64,000 nt of DNA, taken from assembly GCF_000427625.1 (NCBI RefSeq), contig NZ_KE386569.1, forward strand, positions 1,914,591 to 1,978,590, written 5' to 3'. Below, piece after piece: positions 55,742 through 64,000 of this stretch. The stretch is from Methylobacter luteus IMV-B-3098 (lineage in GTDB: Bacteria > Pseudomonadota > Gammaproteobacteria > Methylococcales > Methylomonadaceae). Positions within the stretch are counted from its first letter, which is position 1; the number at the start of each line of letters is the position of its first letter. The notes under the pieces are model-generated. The model made no database searches, had not been told where the DNA came from, and saw only the letters and a program-made list of their open reading frames with translations. Position numbers and translations under genes: made by a program.

Positions 55742-56125
55742 TTAATCGTATTTGATATATTTAAACCGCGGATCGTCAGGTGTGCCTTGTAAAGCACCGC
55801 CTTCCTTGCCGGGTTGCCAGCAAATCACTTCCTCGATTTTTTTAGCCAGTTCAAAATCCTTATTGGTAATGCCCTTGGCCTCATGATTCATCAATTTAAC
55901 GATCACAAAGGCATATGAAATGCTGAGATCGGGATGATGAAAAGCTGCCTCGGCCAGATGCCCGATAGTGTTTACGACCATCAGCGTGGCTTTCCAGCCG
56001 CTGGTTTTGTATTTGCGGCGGATCCAGCCGTTTTCGAGATACCAGTGCGGCAACTCTTCTTTCAGTCGCGCTTCTACTTCGGTATCGGTATAGGTTTCTT
56101 CTTGTTTGCGCTCTCTCCAGCCCAT
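55742..56125 (-). CDS. Second pterin-4a-carbinolamine dehydratase
   Basis: 127 residues from ATG 56125, after GAGGAGGTCATTT; this ribosome site rules out the longer frame. The core AEAAFHHPDLSISYAFVIVKL and NHEAKGITNKDFELA are complete, so it may be active. It is quite different from the one at 36438 and has a C-terminal extension (PDDPRFKYIKYD). It is probably of the type that accompanies other pterin or metabolite repair roles. Confidence 0.88.
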   Translation of the reverse strand: MGWRERKQEETYTDTEVEARLKEELPHWYLENGWIRRKYKTSGWKATLMVVNTIGHLAEAAFHHPDLSISYAFVIVKLMNHEAKGITNKDFELAKKIEEVICWQPGKEGGALQGTPDDPRFKYIKYD

Positions 56126-56391
56126 AAATGACCTCCTCTCATATTTGATTACTAATTTCAGTTTATAAACTAAAGTTAAAAAACAAACCAGCAATTAAAT
56201 CCTGAAAACTATCGGACCGTGCGAATCGTGAAACAATTAAAATGATTTTATATATTTTTGTTGCGTTAACAATACCCTAGGTAATTAGCCCAATTGCGCC
56301 ATCTTGAGTTATCGGAAACAATGCCATCCTGTCCAGTGTTAAAAGGTAAATATAAGTTAACTTCCGTTTAAACAATGAAAAGGACGGCTTT

Positions 56392-56565
56392 ATGTTTAAT
56401 AATAAATTGATAAATTTTATCAACTTCCTGATCAGTCTCAGCACACTGGTACTGCATTTTCTGATCAAAGAATTGTCTGTATCCTTAAAACATACCAAAA
56501 AACATACCAAAATTCGACATCTTAACCGTTTGCCTCTGCCCGAAAAGCAGGATGAAGGCATATAA
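56392..56565 (+). CDS. Possible small hydrophobic protein
   Basis: 57 codons starting at ATG 56392, with AAGGA 8 bases upstream. The N-terminal half is hydrophobic (LINFINFLISLSTLVLHFLI) and could be one membrane helix; the rest is basic. No known family. The opposite strand also has an open frame, so coding is not certain. It lies between two leftward genes, alone on the plus strand. Confidence 0.4.
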   Translation: MFNNKLINFINFLISLSTLVLHFLIKELSVSLKHTKKHTKIRHLNRLPLPEKQDEGI

Positions 56566-56646
56566 AAAACAGGTCGACTTCTAATAATCAGGCAGCCAGC
56601 CTGATACCGAGATAATCCGATGGGGCTAAGAAACAAATCTTAAGCC

Positions 56647-57273
56647 TCATTGACCTTCCGAACCTCCCGGACCTTCCGTTTCAGGCTCGAGTTGAGCGGC
56701 TCCGCAACCTTTCTGATAAAAAATAAGCGACGGCGGGAATGGCACGATATCAATGGTCAAGGTTGTTTCTTTTTGAAACGTATCAGCAGGATCCGCTACG
56801 GCATTACGGAAATTTATAGTCAACTGTTTGGCCAGTTTCTGCTGTGCCTCATCCTCTCCCAAGACAAAAGGGTCTTCGGCAAGATTAGTGGCTTCAACAG
56901 CTTCCTCCAGGGCATCGATTGAGAAAGCCTGTATTTTATTCTCGAATTCGGCGAAGATTTGCGGGCCTTTCTCGGTCTTGATCCGTTCTATGTCGTCAGC
57001 ATCGGCATAGACCAGGAACACGCCTTTAGCGCCTTGAAAGTCATTTTTGCAGACGCCGCCGTCCATTATTCTGACCAGCTTCAGGGATTTATCGCCTTTG
57101 GTGATGGTAAGCGGCGGATTTTGACCGGACATGTCCACTGTGCCTTCAGGCATAACTGGCGTCTCTGTGGTTGCAGACACCTCTGCGCCTTCCTCCTCTT
57201 TGACTTCTTGAGTCGCGCACGCCGCCAGCATAATAAATAGCATACCTGTCAAAAATTTTACGCTTGCCTTCAT
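56647..57273 (-). CDS. Hypothetical lipoprotein
   Basis: 208 residues. Signal peptide ending in the lipobox LAAC (Cys19). Acidic linker, then a domain with KLVRIMDGGVCKNDFQGAKG near 70-90 and a late QKGCGAAQLEPE. The two Cys could bridge. AAAGGAGTAATT gives the start. No family recognised. Confidence 0.65.
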   Translation of the reverse strand: MKASVKFLTGMLFIMLAACATQEVKEEEGAEVSATTETPVMPEGTVDMSGQNPPLTITKGDKSLKLVRIMDGGVCKNDFQGAKGVFLVYADADDIERIKTEKGPQIFAEFENKIQAFSIDALEEAVEATNLAEDPFVLGEDEAQQKLAKQLTINFRNAVADPADTFQKETTLTIDIVPFPPSLIFYQKGCGAAQLEPETEGPGGSEGQ

Positions 57274-57403
57274 AATTACTCCTTTTGTGATTGTTAGCGG
57301 CCGAGACGTGTCATCCGTCCTATTATAATCGTTAAGAAACCTTCAAGATAAGATATAGATTGAGCTATTTAGCCAAATAGCTTCGGATAGATTGGCTGGC
57401 TTT

Positions 57404-58264
57404 TTAGAGCGTTAGCGTGCCATTGCGATAGTCGCGAAAAGCCTGTTCAATTTCTTCATGGGTATTCATGACAAAAGGGCCGGATTGAACGACAGGCTCC
57501 CGTATCGGCCTGGCGGCCAGCACTAAAAACCGGCTATCGTAATCGCGTGTCTTCAGCTCAATGTCAGTGCCTGGCGTTAACAATCCCAGTTGACCTGTCA
57601 TTAATGAATTGCCGGGGCCGCCGACATTGAGATCCCCCTCATAAACATAAGTCAAGACGGTCTGCTGTGCGTCCACGGGAATATGAATACCTTGCCCTTT
57701 AGTCAGCAGGACATCGAAATAAAGCGGTTGAGTGGCAACGCCCATTACCGGCCCTGATACTTTTCCGGCGTCCGACACAAATTCCCCTGCAATCACTTTC
57801 ACATAGCCATCATTGGCAAGCGGGACGATAGGAATCATTTCAGCGCCGAATTCCTGATAGTGCGGCGGTTTCATTTTTTCACTGGCCGGCAGATTGATCC
57901 ATAGCTGAAAGCCGTGCAGCAAGCCCTGCTCCTGCTCGGGCATTTCCGAGTGGATAATGCCATGGGCCGCCGTCATCCACTGTACTGATCCGGGTTTCAA
58001 ATGCCCTTCATTGCCCAGATGATCGCGATGACGCATCGAGCCCGCCAGCATATAGGTGACCGTTTCAAAGCCTCGATGCGGATGTTCGGGAAATCCGCCG
58101 ATGTAATCGGCGACGTTGTCGGTGGCGAATTCATCCAGCAAGATGAACGGATCGAGCAAATCCTGCCGCGCACGGCTTAAGCAGCGTTTGAGCTTGACAC
58201 CACTGCCATCGGATGTGTCGAATGCGGTAATAGTATCTGCAAGTTGTCGCGTCTTTGAGGTCAT
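57404..58264 (-). CDS. Pirin family protein
   Basis: 286 residues, bicupin fold. The metal site is in FPEHPHRGFETVTYMLAG with a later HSEMPEQEQG (the His-His-His-Glu set). It is Fe-dependent and resembles a quercetinase; some members regulate or repair. The start follows AAAAGGCCAATGTC. It is the last gene of the leftward group before the lipoprotein. Confidence 0.92.
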   Translation of the reverse strand: MTSKTRQLADTITAFDTSDGSGVKLKRCLSRARQDLLDPFILLDEFATDNVADYIGGFPEHPHRGFETVTYMLAGSMRHRDHLGNEGHLKPGSVQWMTAAHGIIHSEMPEQEQGLLHGFQLWINLPASEKMKPPHYQEFGAEMIPIVPLANDGYVKVIAGEFVSDAGKVSGPVMGVATQPLYFDVLLTKGQGIHIPVDAQQTVLTYVYEGDLNVGGPGNSLMTGQLGLLTPGTDIELKTRDYDSRFLVLAARPIREPVVQSGPFVMNTHEEIEQAFRDYRNGTLTL

Positions 58265-58372
58265 GACATTGGCCTTTTCAGTAATTACCAGTCTACGGGC
58301 AAGACGGCAAGGGATTGCCGCTATTTACGCGTAGACTGTAGGCCTAAACGTTTGTTCCGGCAGCCGGGCTAA

Positions 58373-59134
58373 TCATGATGAGCCTTGAAATGCCCACAGC
58401 AAGGCGCCCCAGACCAAAAAAATGACACCGCCCGCTTTACAAATAATCGCTGCCTTAACAGGCAACCATTTTTCGACAATAACCAGCAGGGTAATCAGCG
58501 CCATGGCCGGCAGATTCATCACCCCGACGGCAAACATGATCAGCATCTGCGCCCAGCAGCAACCCAAACAGGTCGCCCCATGTCTGAGCCCCATGATCAG
58601 CACGCCCGCGACACCTTCGCGCCATTCATTGAGCAGAAAGCCCATAGGGGACTTGCAATGCGTCAGACAGGCGTTTTTTACCGGCAGAAATTGATAAATA
58701 CCAGCCAGGAATAATACGCCGACGGCCAAGGCCGTACTCTGATTATCCATCATCGGCGACAGCCAGGACCAGCCATGAAACTGCCATTGCAGCAATGTCA
58801 AAACACTGCTGAACAGGAACCAAACTAACAAGTAGGCCAGACTGAACAGGTAACTGAGCCGATAAGGCGCTTTTGCGCGTCGTTGGCAGACGCGATGAAA
58901 AGCCAGAATCATAGGAATGGCGGACGGCAGCATCATAGCCGCCATCATGACCGCCCACATGTTGTAAACCAGCGCGAAATCCGTAAAACGCCAGGCCGCC
59001 GTCTCGGATGGCGGCATCCACATCTGCGACATCGGCAGTGATTCTTGCTGCCAGTGCTGATGGAAAAGCCAGCCCCAGGCAACAAGAATGACCGCCAGTA
59101 ACGTGCCCAGAACACGCGTTTGCGCTTTAAACAA
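58373..59134 (-). CDS. DUF2182 predicted metal-binding membrane protein
   Basis: 253 residues with about six membrane helices. The family motif AAMMLPSAIPMILAF near 65-80 holds adjacent Met residues, and the second half has GLRHGATCLGCCWAQMLIMFAVGVM with two Cys and His. COG5486 members are thought to bind metal in the membrane, but no activity is proven. The gene starts 5 bases after the DUF1326 gene, the usual pair. Confidence 0.88.
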   Translation of the reverse strand: MFKAQTRVLGTLLAVILVAWGWLFHQHWQQESLPMSQMWMPPSETAAWRFTDFALVYNMWAVMMAAMMLPSAIPMILAFHRVCQRRAKAPYRLSYLFSLAYLLVWFLFSSVLTLLQWQFHGWSWLSPMMDNQSTALAVGVLFLAGIYQFLPVKNACLTHCKSPMGFLLNEWREGVAGVLIMGLRHGATCLGCCWAQMLIMFAVGVMNLPAMALITLLVIVEKWLPVKAAIICKAGGVIFLVWGALLWAFQGSS

Positions 59135-59139
59135 AATGA

Positions 59140-59748
59140 TTAAGGCCCGTAGGTAAATGCCGAGAAAAAGCCGTTACGTTCGGAAAACGTCCAGTCCTTG
59201 TCATAATCCTGATAGCGGTAATGCTTCGACCGGCTGACAATGGCCGGATGGCTCGTCACCACGCACAAAGGCGGATTGTTGATCGTTGCCGGCCCGCCAG
59301 TAATGCCCGCGATGCTTTCTATCTCGGCCTGGGCTATGCCGGGAATGGTCAGTTGCCGGCTGATGCCCTGCCCCTGGTAATCGATTTTTACTTTTTTAAC
59401 GCCCAGCATCTCGCCGACGAAGCTCGTCAGAACAGCCGGATGCCCGCCTTGCTGGCCGCTGAAAATCTGCACAATCGCATCAAGCTGGCTTTCGGTCGCG
59501 CGCTCATCGACATACAAAGCCGCCTGCCAGCCGCCGTCTATCATCAGTCCCGGCGCATAACAGGCCAAGACGACATTCAAGCCATCCAGAGATTGACCGT
59601 CCAGATGCCCCTGGTCGATATGCCAGGCCACCAGCAGCTTGCAATCGCCCTCGGTCGGCGGTTGCAGCCAGACACATGGACACGCCGTTTCGCAGTTACA
59701 GGTTTCAAAATAATCGCCTTGCAAGGACCAGTTCTTTATTTGCGGCAT
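59140..59748 (-). CDS. DUF1326 protein
   Basis: 202 residues. The Cys-rich N-terminus DYFETCNCETACPCVW is the hallmark and could hold a metal. No signal peptide, so it is probably cytoplasmic. It is co-directional with the DUF2182 membrane protein, with which it may form a metal-handling pair, and begins 9 bases after the SDR gene. Confidence 0.88.
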   Translation of the reverse strand: MPQIKNWSLQGDYFETCNCETACPCVWLQPPTEGDCKLLVAWHIDQGHLDGQSLDGLNVVLACYAPGLMIDGGWQAALYVDERATESQLDAIVQIFSGQQGGHPAVLTSFVGEMLGVKKVKIDYQGQGISRQLTIPGIAQAEIESIAGITGGPATINNPPLCVVTSHPAIVSRSKHYRYQDYDKDWTFSERNGFFSAFTYGP

Positions 59749-59757
59749 AACGCTCTC

Positions 59758-60489
59758 CTAAAACGGTTCTTTGAACGGTCGCAGATCCAGTTCGTGCGTC
59801 CACGCGCTCGGATGCTGCTTATGTACAGCCCAATAAGTCCGGGCTATCGCATTCAGTTTCAACAGACCCTCCTTGCCCTTGGCCTTGACGTAATCGGGAA
59901 ATTGCTGTCGGGCGCGATCGCCGTCTATGACGCCGTCTATCACCGCATGCACGACATGAATGCCATGCGGCGAGAATTCCCGAGCCATGCCCTGGGCCAA
60001 GGCCCGCACACCGGCCTTTGCGCAGGCAAAGGCCGTAAACGGCGGTTTAGCCCGTAACGAGGCCGTCGCACCGGTAAAGAACAGCGTGCCCTGGTGCCGG
60101 TCCTTCATGGCATTTACGGCGGCTTTGCCGAACAGGAACGCCCCCAGGCAATTCTGTTGCCAGAGCTTGGTAAAAGTCTCCTCATCGGTTTCCAGCAAAG
60201 GCCCCGGAATATTGCTGTCCACGTTATAGGCAGCAATATCGACCTGAAATCCGCCAAGCTGCGCCATTTTGAACAAATGCTCGACATCGCGCTCGACGGT
60301 GGCATCGGCAATTACGGAGGTGACCGCGCCGCCCTTTTGCCGGATCACGTCGGCAACGCGCCGCAGCTTATCTTCACTGCGGCCGGCGATGAAAACGTGT
60401 AACCCTTTTGAAGCAAAATACTTGGCGAGTGTCGCGCCGAGTCCTTGCTCTGGACCAACACCAATAATAACGGCTGAACATGGCTGCAC
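59758..60489 (-). CDS. Short-chain dehydrogenase/reductase
   Basis: 243 residues. The cofactor motif reads GVGPEQGLGATLAKYF near 9-24 (in place of TGxxxGxG), followed by IAGRSEDKL. The active-site region is FTGATASLRAKPPFTAFACAKAG: the usual YxxxK is changed to FACAK, with Tyr replaced by Phe. This suggests reduced or absent oxidoreductase activity, or another acid group. It lies between carbonic anhydrase and DUF1326 genes in one unit. Confidence 0.88.
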   Translation of the reverse strand: MQPCSAVIIGVGPEQGLGATLAKYFASKGLHVFIAGRSEDKLRRVADVIRQKGGAVTSVIADATVERDVEHLFKMAQLGGFQVDIAAYNVDSNIPGPLLETDEETFTKLWQQNCLGAFLFGKAAVNAMKDRHQGTLFFTGATASLRAKPPFTAFACAKAGVRALAQGMAREFSPHGIHVVHAVIDGVIDGDRARQQFPDYVKAKGKEGLLKLNAIARTYWAVHKQHPSAWTHELDLRPFKEPF

Positions 60490-60492
60490 TAT

Positions 60493-61065
60493 TTACTTTC
60501 CCGCTTTGGTTGCCTCAGGCACTTCGATTAATTTCCCTGATTTGACGTCATAAATATAACCGTAAACCGGAATATCGGACGGCACCAGGGGATGCGACTT
60601 AATACGTATGACATCTTCGAGCACGCTTTGTGCCTGATCTTTAATCGTCAGCCAGTCGATATATTTGCCTTCCACCGAGCCCGGACCTTCGCAGCAGTCG
60701 TGCCAGCCGTTTTCGTCGATGGAGGCGGTTTTCAAGCTGCTGCTCAGCAGATCACGCATGATCTCGTCGTTAAACGTCTCCATGCCGCAATCGGTATGAT
60801 GAATGACGAACCATTCGCGCGTGCCGAGCAGTTTATACGAAATGACCAGCGAGCGGATCGCATCGTCGCTGGCGCGGCCGCCTGCATTGCGGATCACATG
60901 CGCATCGCCTTCGGAAAGTCCCGCATATTTAGCCGGGTCCAGGCGCGCATCCATGCAGGTCAGGATCGCGAAATGGCGGCCTGGAGGCATCGGCAGATCG
61001 CCTTTGTCGAATCCGGCCGCATAGTCGCGGTTCGCGGCAATCACTTCGTTTAATATTTTGCTCAT
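60493..61065 (-). CDS. Beta-class carbonic anhydrase
   Basis: 190 residues. The zinc ligands are in [13 protein letters not shown] and [12 protein letters not shown] (Cys, Asp/Arg dyad, His, Cys). It interconverts CO2 and bicarbonate in the cytoplasm. GAGCGAGGTAGCTT precedes the ATG. It belongs to the small-form beta group found in many bacteria, and starts just after the methyltransferase gene. Confidence 0.92.
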   Translation of the reverse strand: MSKILNEVIAANRDYAAGFDKGDLPMPPGRHFAILTCMDARLDPAKYAGLSEGDAHVIRNAGGRASDDAIRSLVISYKLLGTREWFVIHHTDCGMETFNDEIMRDLLSSSLKTASIDENGWHDCCEGPGSVEGKYIDWLTIKDQAQSVLEDVIRIKSHPLVPSDIPVYGYIYDVKSGKLIEVPEATKAGK

Positions 61066-61083
61066 AAGCTACCTCGCTCCTGC

Positions 61084-61737
61084 TTACTTTCTGCCGAATA
61101 TCAGCGAGAAATTATTGGACGGCATATCGATTTGTTCCTTTAACTCCAGGCCATGCTTTTCGGCTGCCTTTTTCAGGTCGGCTACATCCTTCAGCCCCCA
61201 TTCCGAGACGCCGGCGGAACTCAGCGTTTCATGGAACTCCTTGTTGGAATCGGTCGTGAATTGACCTTCGACCCGGAAAGGCCCGTAGATCAGTAGAAAA
61301 CCGTTGTCATCGAGCAGATAGGAAGCGCATTCCATCATACCGTCGGCTATCGAAATCGGCGCGACCTGAAAAATATTGATGCAGAAAATGGCCGAGAACG
61401 AACCCGCTTTGCCGGGATTGAACCAAGTAGTTGGGTCGGTCAAATCCAGATGGACCGGATCGGCGATATTGTCGTTGCTGTGATCGACCGACAGTTGCTT
61501 GATGTTGTCGAAAACGCTTTGGTCTTTATCGGACGGCTGAAAATGCAAATGCTCGAAATGCGGCGCAAAATAATTGATATGCATGCCGCTGCCGCTGGCC
61601 AGTTCCAGTACGCGGCTTGGATCTTTAGGCAGCTTGTCTTTTAGTACGCCTAAAAGCGGTTCGCGGTTACGACTGCCGGCCCAGGCGACATATTCACTTA
61701 AAGGATGCGGATCTAAAGGCGGTTTTTGCTGATTCAT
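61084..61737 (-). CDS. DUF938 family SAM-dependent methyltransferase
   Basis: 217 residues from ATG 61737, behind GAGAGATTAACC. DUF938 motifs: SRNREPLLGVLKDKLP, then the SAM loop VLELASGSGMHINYFA and INIFQVAPISIADGMM. The substrate is not known. It opens the leftward carbonic anhydrase-SDR-DUF1326-DUF2182-pirin group and is divergent from the sigma-54 activator, which may control it. Confidence 0.9.
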   Translation of the reverse strand: MNQQKPPLDPHPLSEYVAWAGSRNREPLLGVLKDKLPKDPSRVLELASGSGMHINYFAPHFEHLHFQPSDKDQSVFDNIKQLSVDHSNDNIADPVHLDLTDPTTWFNPGKAGSFSAIFCINIFQVAPISIADGMMECASYLLDDNGFLLIYGPFRVEGQFTTDSNKEFHETLSSAGVSEWGLKDVADLKKAAEKHGLELKEQIDMPSNNFSLIFGRK

Positions 61738-61911
61738 GGTTAATCTCTCATTTGTTTTAGTTTTAAGGTGCGATTCAATAATCAGCAAATGCCATGCCAG
61801 TTAATTTATATAATATTTACTTTTAGATACAATGACTTAAATTTTTACTTTACCCAATTAGTGAAGTCATGCTTCAATGAGTGAAAATTCATTTCACAAA
61901 GCGGTCAAGCA

Positions 61912-63477
61912 ATGAGTAATAACTCTCTTTCCGATTTAACCCCCGTGTTTTTTCTGCAGACTTTCATCCTTGAATTGATGCATGCCAGCGAGCAACAGGG
62001 CCAAAAGCACTGCGAGCAACTGATCGAACACATCGCCAGAACGGCCGGCTGCTTCTTTGAGGAAACCTATCGCAGCGATACCGGCAAAAACGGCCTGCTC
62101 GATCGGGAAAGCTACATAGAGCTTATTCTGGGGCTCAAGAACAATATCGGCGGCAAATTTTCGCTGGCTTCGAGCAACCAGGACTGTATTACCGTGACCA
62201 GTTCCAGCTGCCCTTTCGGCGACCGCGTGACCAATTTTCCTGAATTATGCGGCATGACCTCGAGCGTGTTTGGCGGCATCGCGGCCAGAAACTTCGGTTA
62301 CGCCAAGGTTGAAATCAAAAAGAGCATCGCCCGCAATCACGGCAGCTGCGAAGTTTGCGTCTACACCAACCACGATGCCGGCAAGGACCGTTCCGGCATT
62401 GAATACACCGATACGACGCCGATCAAGGAAAAACAGGACATCGACAACCTGCAGGAGCGCATCGAGGAAAGCATGCAGCAAATCTGGCGCAAGCAGGCCA
62501 AGGCGCCCGCCAAAAAGCACCAGCCGCCGGCCATCATCGCGAAATCGCCGGCCATGCAGAAAGTCCTGCAATCCATCGAAGTGATTGCGCCGACGCTGGC
62601 CACGGTATTGATCGAGGGTCAGACCGGCGTCGGCAAGGAACTGGTCGCGCGCGCCATTCATGCCATGAGCGAGCGCTGCCAGAAACCGTTCATTCCGATC
62701 AACTGCGGCGCCATCCCTGAAAGCCTGATCGAAAGCGCCCTGTTCGGGCATGAAAAAGGCGCCTTTACTGGCGCCGTGGAAGTGCATCAAGGCTATTTTG
62801 AGCGCGCCGAAGGCGGCACGCTGTTTCTCGACGAAGTCGATTCCCTGTCGCCGGCCGCGCAAACCCGTCTGTTGCGCGTGCTTCAGGAAGGAGAACTGGA
62901 ACGGGTCGGCGGCAAGCAAACCCTGTCGGTCGACCTGCGCATCATCTCCGCAACCAACCAGGACCTGGAAGAACTGGTCAGGCAGGGTCGGTTCCGCCAT
63001 GACCTGTACTACCGCATCAACGTGGTCCGGCTCGGCATTCCGCCTCTGGCCGAACGCCCCGAAGACCTGCCCTATCTGGTGCAACTGATCATTCAGCGTC
63101 TGAACAAGAAGTACAACAGACAGATTGAATCGGTCAGCCGCGAAGTCATGCAGAAGATACGCGCCTATCCCTGGCCCGGCAACGTCCGCGAACTGGAAAA
63201 CATCCTCGAACGCAGTCTATTGTTCGCCCGGGGCACGGAAATCACCGAACTGGATCTGGCGCTTCCGGCTTCGGCAAACTCCGGCAACGACTGGAAAGAT
63301 ATCAAGGAAAGCGCCCTGGCCAGAGTCGAGCAAGCCTATCTGGAAACGGCGCTAAAAGCCCATCAGGGCGACGTCAACAGAATCGCCGAGAGCATGGGCA
63401 TCACTTCACGCGCCGTCTACGGCAAACTGAAGAAATATGAGATTAATCTGGCTGAGTACCGGAGTCTGAAAACTTAA
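61912..63477 (+). CDS. Sigma-54-dependent activator with Cys-bearing MetOD1-like input domain
   Basis: 521 residues. The N-terminal 170 residues resemble the methanogen output domain 1, with Cys in SSSCPFG, LCGM and GSCEVCVY. A AAA+ domain follows from about 210: Walker A GQTGVGKE, the sigma-54 contact loop GAFTGA, Walker B GGTLFLDEVD. The C-terminus has a Fis-type HTH (VNRIAESMGITSRAVYGKL). It opens sigma-54 promoters; the cysteines may bind a cofactor or sense redox. No receiver domain, so direct ligand sensing is likely. The leftward operon at 61.7 kb is a possible target. Confidence 0.92.
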   Translation: MSNNSLSDLTPVFFLQTFILELMHASEQQGQKHCEQLIEHIARTAGCFFEETYRSDTGKNGLLDRESYIELILGLKNNIGGKFSLASSNQDCITVTSSSCPFGDRVTNFPELCGMTSSVFGGIAARNFGYAKVEIKKSIARNHGSCEVCVYTNHDAGKDRSGIEYTDTTPIKEKQDIDNLQERIEESMQQIWRKQAKAPAKKHQPPAIIAKSPAMQKVLQSIEVIAPTLATVLIEGQTGVGKELVARAIHAMSERCQKPFIPINCGAIPESLIESALFGHEKGAFTGAVEVHQGYFERAEGGTLFLDEVDSLSPAAQTRLLRVLQEGELERVGGKQTLSVDLRIISATNQDLEELVRQGRFRHDLYYRINVVRLGIPPLAERPEDLPYLVQLIIQRLNKKYNRQIESVSREVMQKIRAYPWPGNVRELENILERSLLFARGTEITELDLALPASANSGNDWKDIKESALARVEQAYLETALKAHQGDVNRIAESMGITSRAVYGKLKKYEINLAEYRSLKT

Positions 63478-63501
63478 CCGTTGTTAGACTCTGAATTTTT
63501 C

Positions 63502-63626
63502 ACCACGAAGATCACGAAGAACACGAAGTTGTAGCGCTGTAGGCTGGGTTGATAAACCCAGCTTTGGGCGCCGCCCATGCCGGGTTTCCGCTAAAGCTCC
63601 AACCCAGCCTACACATATTTCGTGGT
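63502..63626. repeat. Palindromic intergenic element
   Basis: Outer ACCACGAA (63502-63509) and TTCGTGGT (63619-63626) are reverse complements. Inside, GTAGGCTGGGTT (63539) and AACCCAGCCTAC (63601-63612) pair perfectly, and GCTGGGTT / AACCCAGC forms another small hairpin. The 125-base unit looks like a mobile or REP-type element. Confidence 0.8.
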
Positions 63627-63628
63627 TT

Positions 63629-64000
63629 TTATGCGGCGCGCCTTTCCTGATACTGCAACACCAGACTGTACAGCACCGGAAACACCAGAAGACTCAGCAT
63701 CAGCACGCTCAGCATGCCGCCCAGCACCGGCGCGGCGATGCGTTGCGTGACATCGGCGCCGCTGCCCGTCGCCCACATGATGGGAATCAGGCCGACGATA
63801 TTACAGATCGCGGTAATGGCCACGGGCCGCACGCGCAAAGCTGTCGCGGCTTCGGCGGCATTCTTGATTTCTTCGGCCGTCAGCGGGGCTTTTTTCAGCG
63901 CGCGCAGGCGCTCCATTTCCATGTCGATAAAACTCAGCACCATGATGCCGGTTTCGGCGGCCGTGCCGGCCAACGCGATAAAACCGACATAGACGGCAAC
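63629..64000 (-). CDS. CusA/CzcA-type RND efflux transporter, C-terminal part
   Basis: The gene enters from beyond the right edge. The frame is open from 64000 (VAVYVGFIALAGTAAETG) to the stop at 63629, about 123 residues. It holds the last membrane helices of a heavy-metal RND pump, including AAPVLGGMLSVLMLSLLVFPVLY. The family is clear; the substrate (Cu, Ag, Zn or Co) cannot be told from the tail. The pump would work with CusB- and CusC-like proteins outside the window. Confidence 0.88.
   Translation of the reverse strand, partial: VAVYVGFIALAGTAAETGIMVLSFIDMEMERLRALKKAPLTAEEIKNAAEAATALRVRPVAITAICNIVGLIPIMWATGSGADVTQRIAAPVLGGMLSVLMLSLLVFPVLYSLVLQYQERRAA

Noticed and set aside
59221-60057. 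278-codon open frame antisense to the DUF1326 and SDR genes
   Set aside because: It crosses the boundary of two well-supported genes and shows no protein family features.
62245-63084. 279-codon open frame antisense to the sigma-54 activator
   Set aside because: It mirrors the AAA+ domain of the real gene and is very likely a codon-bias artefact.

Overview
The window looks like chromosomal DNA of a gammaproteobacterium. The smc-zipA-ligA gene order, a short QueF, Cti, the prkA-yeaH-spoVR stress operon and a PQQ-associated ABC cluster together suggest a methylotroph of the Methylococcales type. That placement is inferred from gene content, since no marker such as 16S rRNA or a methane monooxygenase lies in the window. 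Base composition is moderate. The exceptions are a strongly AT-rich stretch at about 49.7-51.1 kb and the left end.

Left part (1-21.9 kb): a duplicated tRNA-Gly/tRNA-Cys array driven by a near-consensus promoter and carrying a truncated extra tRNA-Cys; two hypothetical genes, one probably PilZ-like; cysK; the four-gene PQQ-associated ABC cluster; then single genes for PilZ, MOSC, Na/Pi symport, glnS, a PaiB-like flavoprotein, an EAL phosphodiesterase and aquaporin. These are followed by a SoxC-type sulfite dehydrogenase with its own cytochrome c and an ApbE flavin transferase.

Middle part (21.9-45.5 kb): an OmpA-type porin; the smc-zipA-ligA block, with a divergent ligase; queF, an FlhB-like mini-gene and psd; a MarR regulator with a four-Cys tail facing a structured leader RNA that ends in a terminator just upstream of a DUF2024 gene; slipin/NfeD; an endonuclease/phosphatase with a CDP-alcohol transferase; pterin dehydratase, an MBL-like protein and Cti; and the prkA-yeaH-spoVR operon.

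Fap-like region (45.9-51.1 kb): the most unusual locus. A FapF-like outer-membrane barrel protein with an N-terminal coiled coil and a periplasmic C39 (FapD-like) peptidase lie beside three small Sec-exported proteins. All three small proteins carry, right after the signal peptide, a motif resembling the double-glycine leader that C39 peptidases cut. About 1.4 kb of AT-rich, internally repeated, gene-free DNA lies upstream. I read this as an extracellular protein or amyloid secretion system related to Fap but with different cargo.

Right part (51.1-64 kb): a second sulfite dehydrogenase of SorAB type; a UbiB-family kinase with two DUF neighbours and a second pterin dehydratase; a leftward group (lipoprotein, pirin, DUF2182, DUF1326, SDR, beta-carbonic anhydrase, DUF938 methyltransferase); a sigma-54 activator with a Cys-containing input domain; a palindromic intergenic element; and the 3' end of a CusA-type RND pump that runs off the window.
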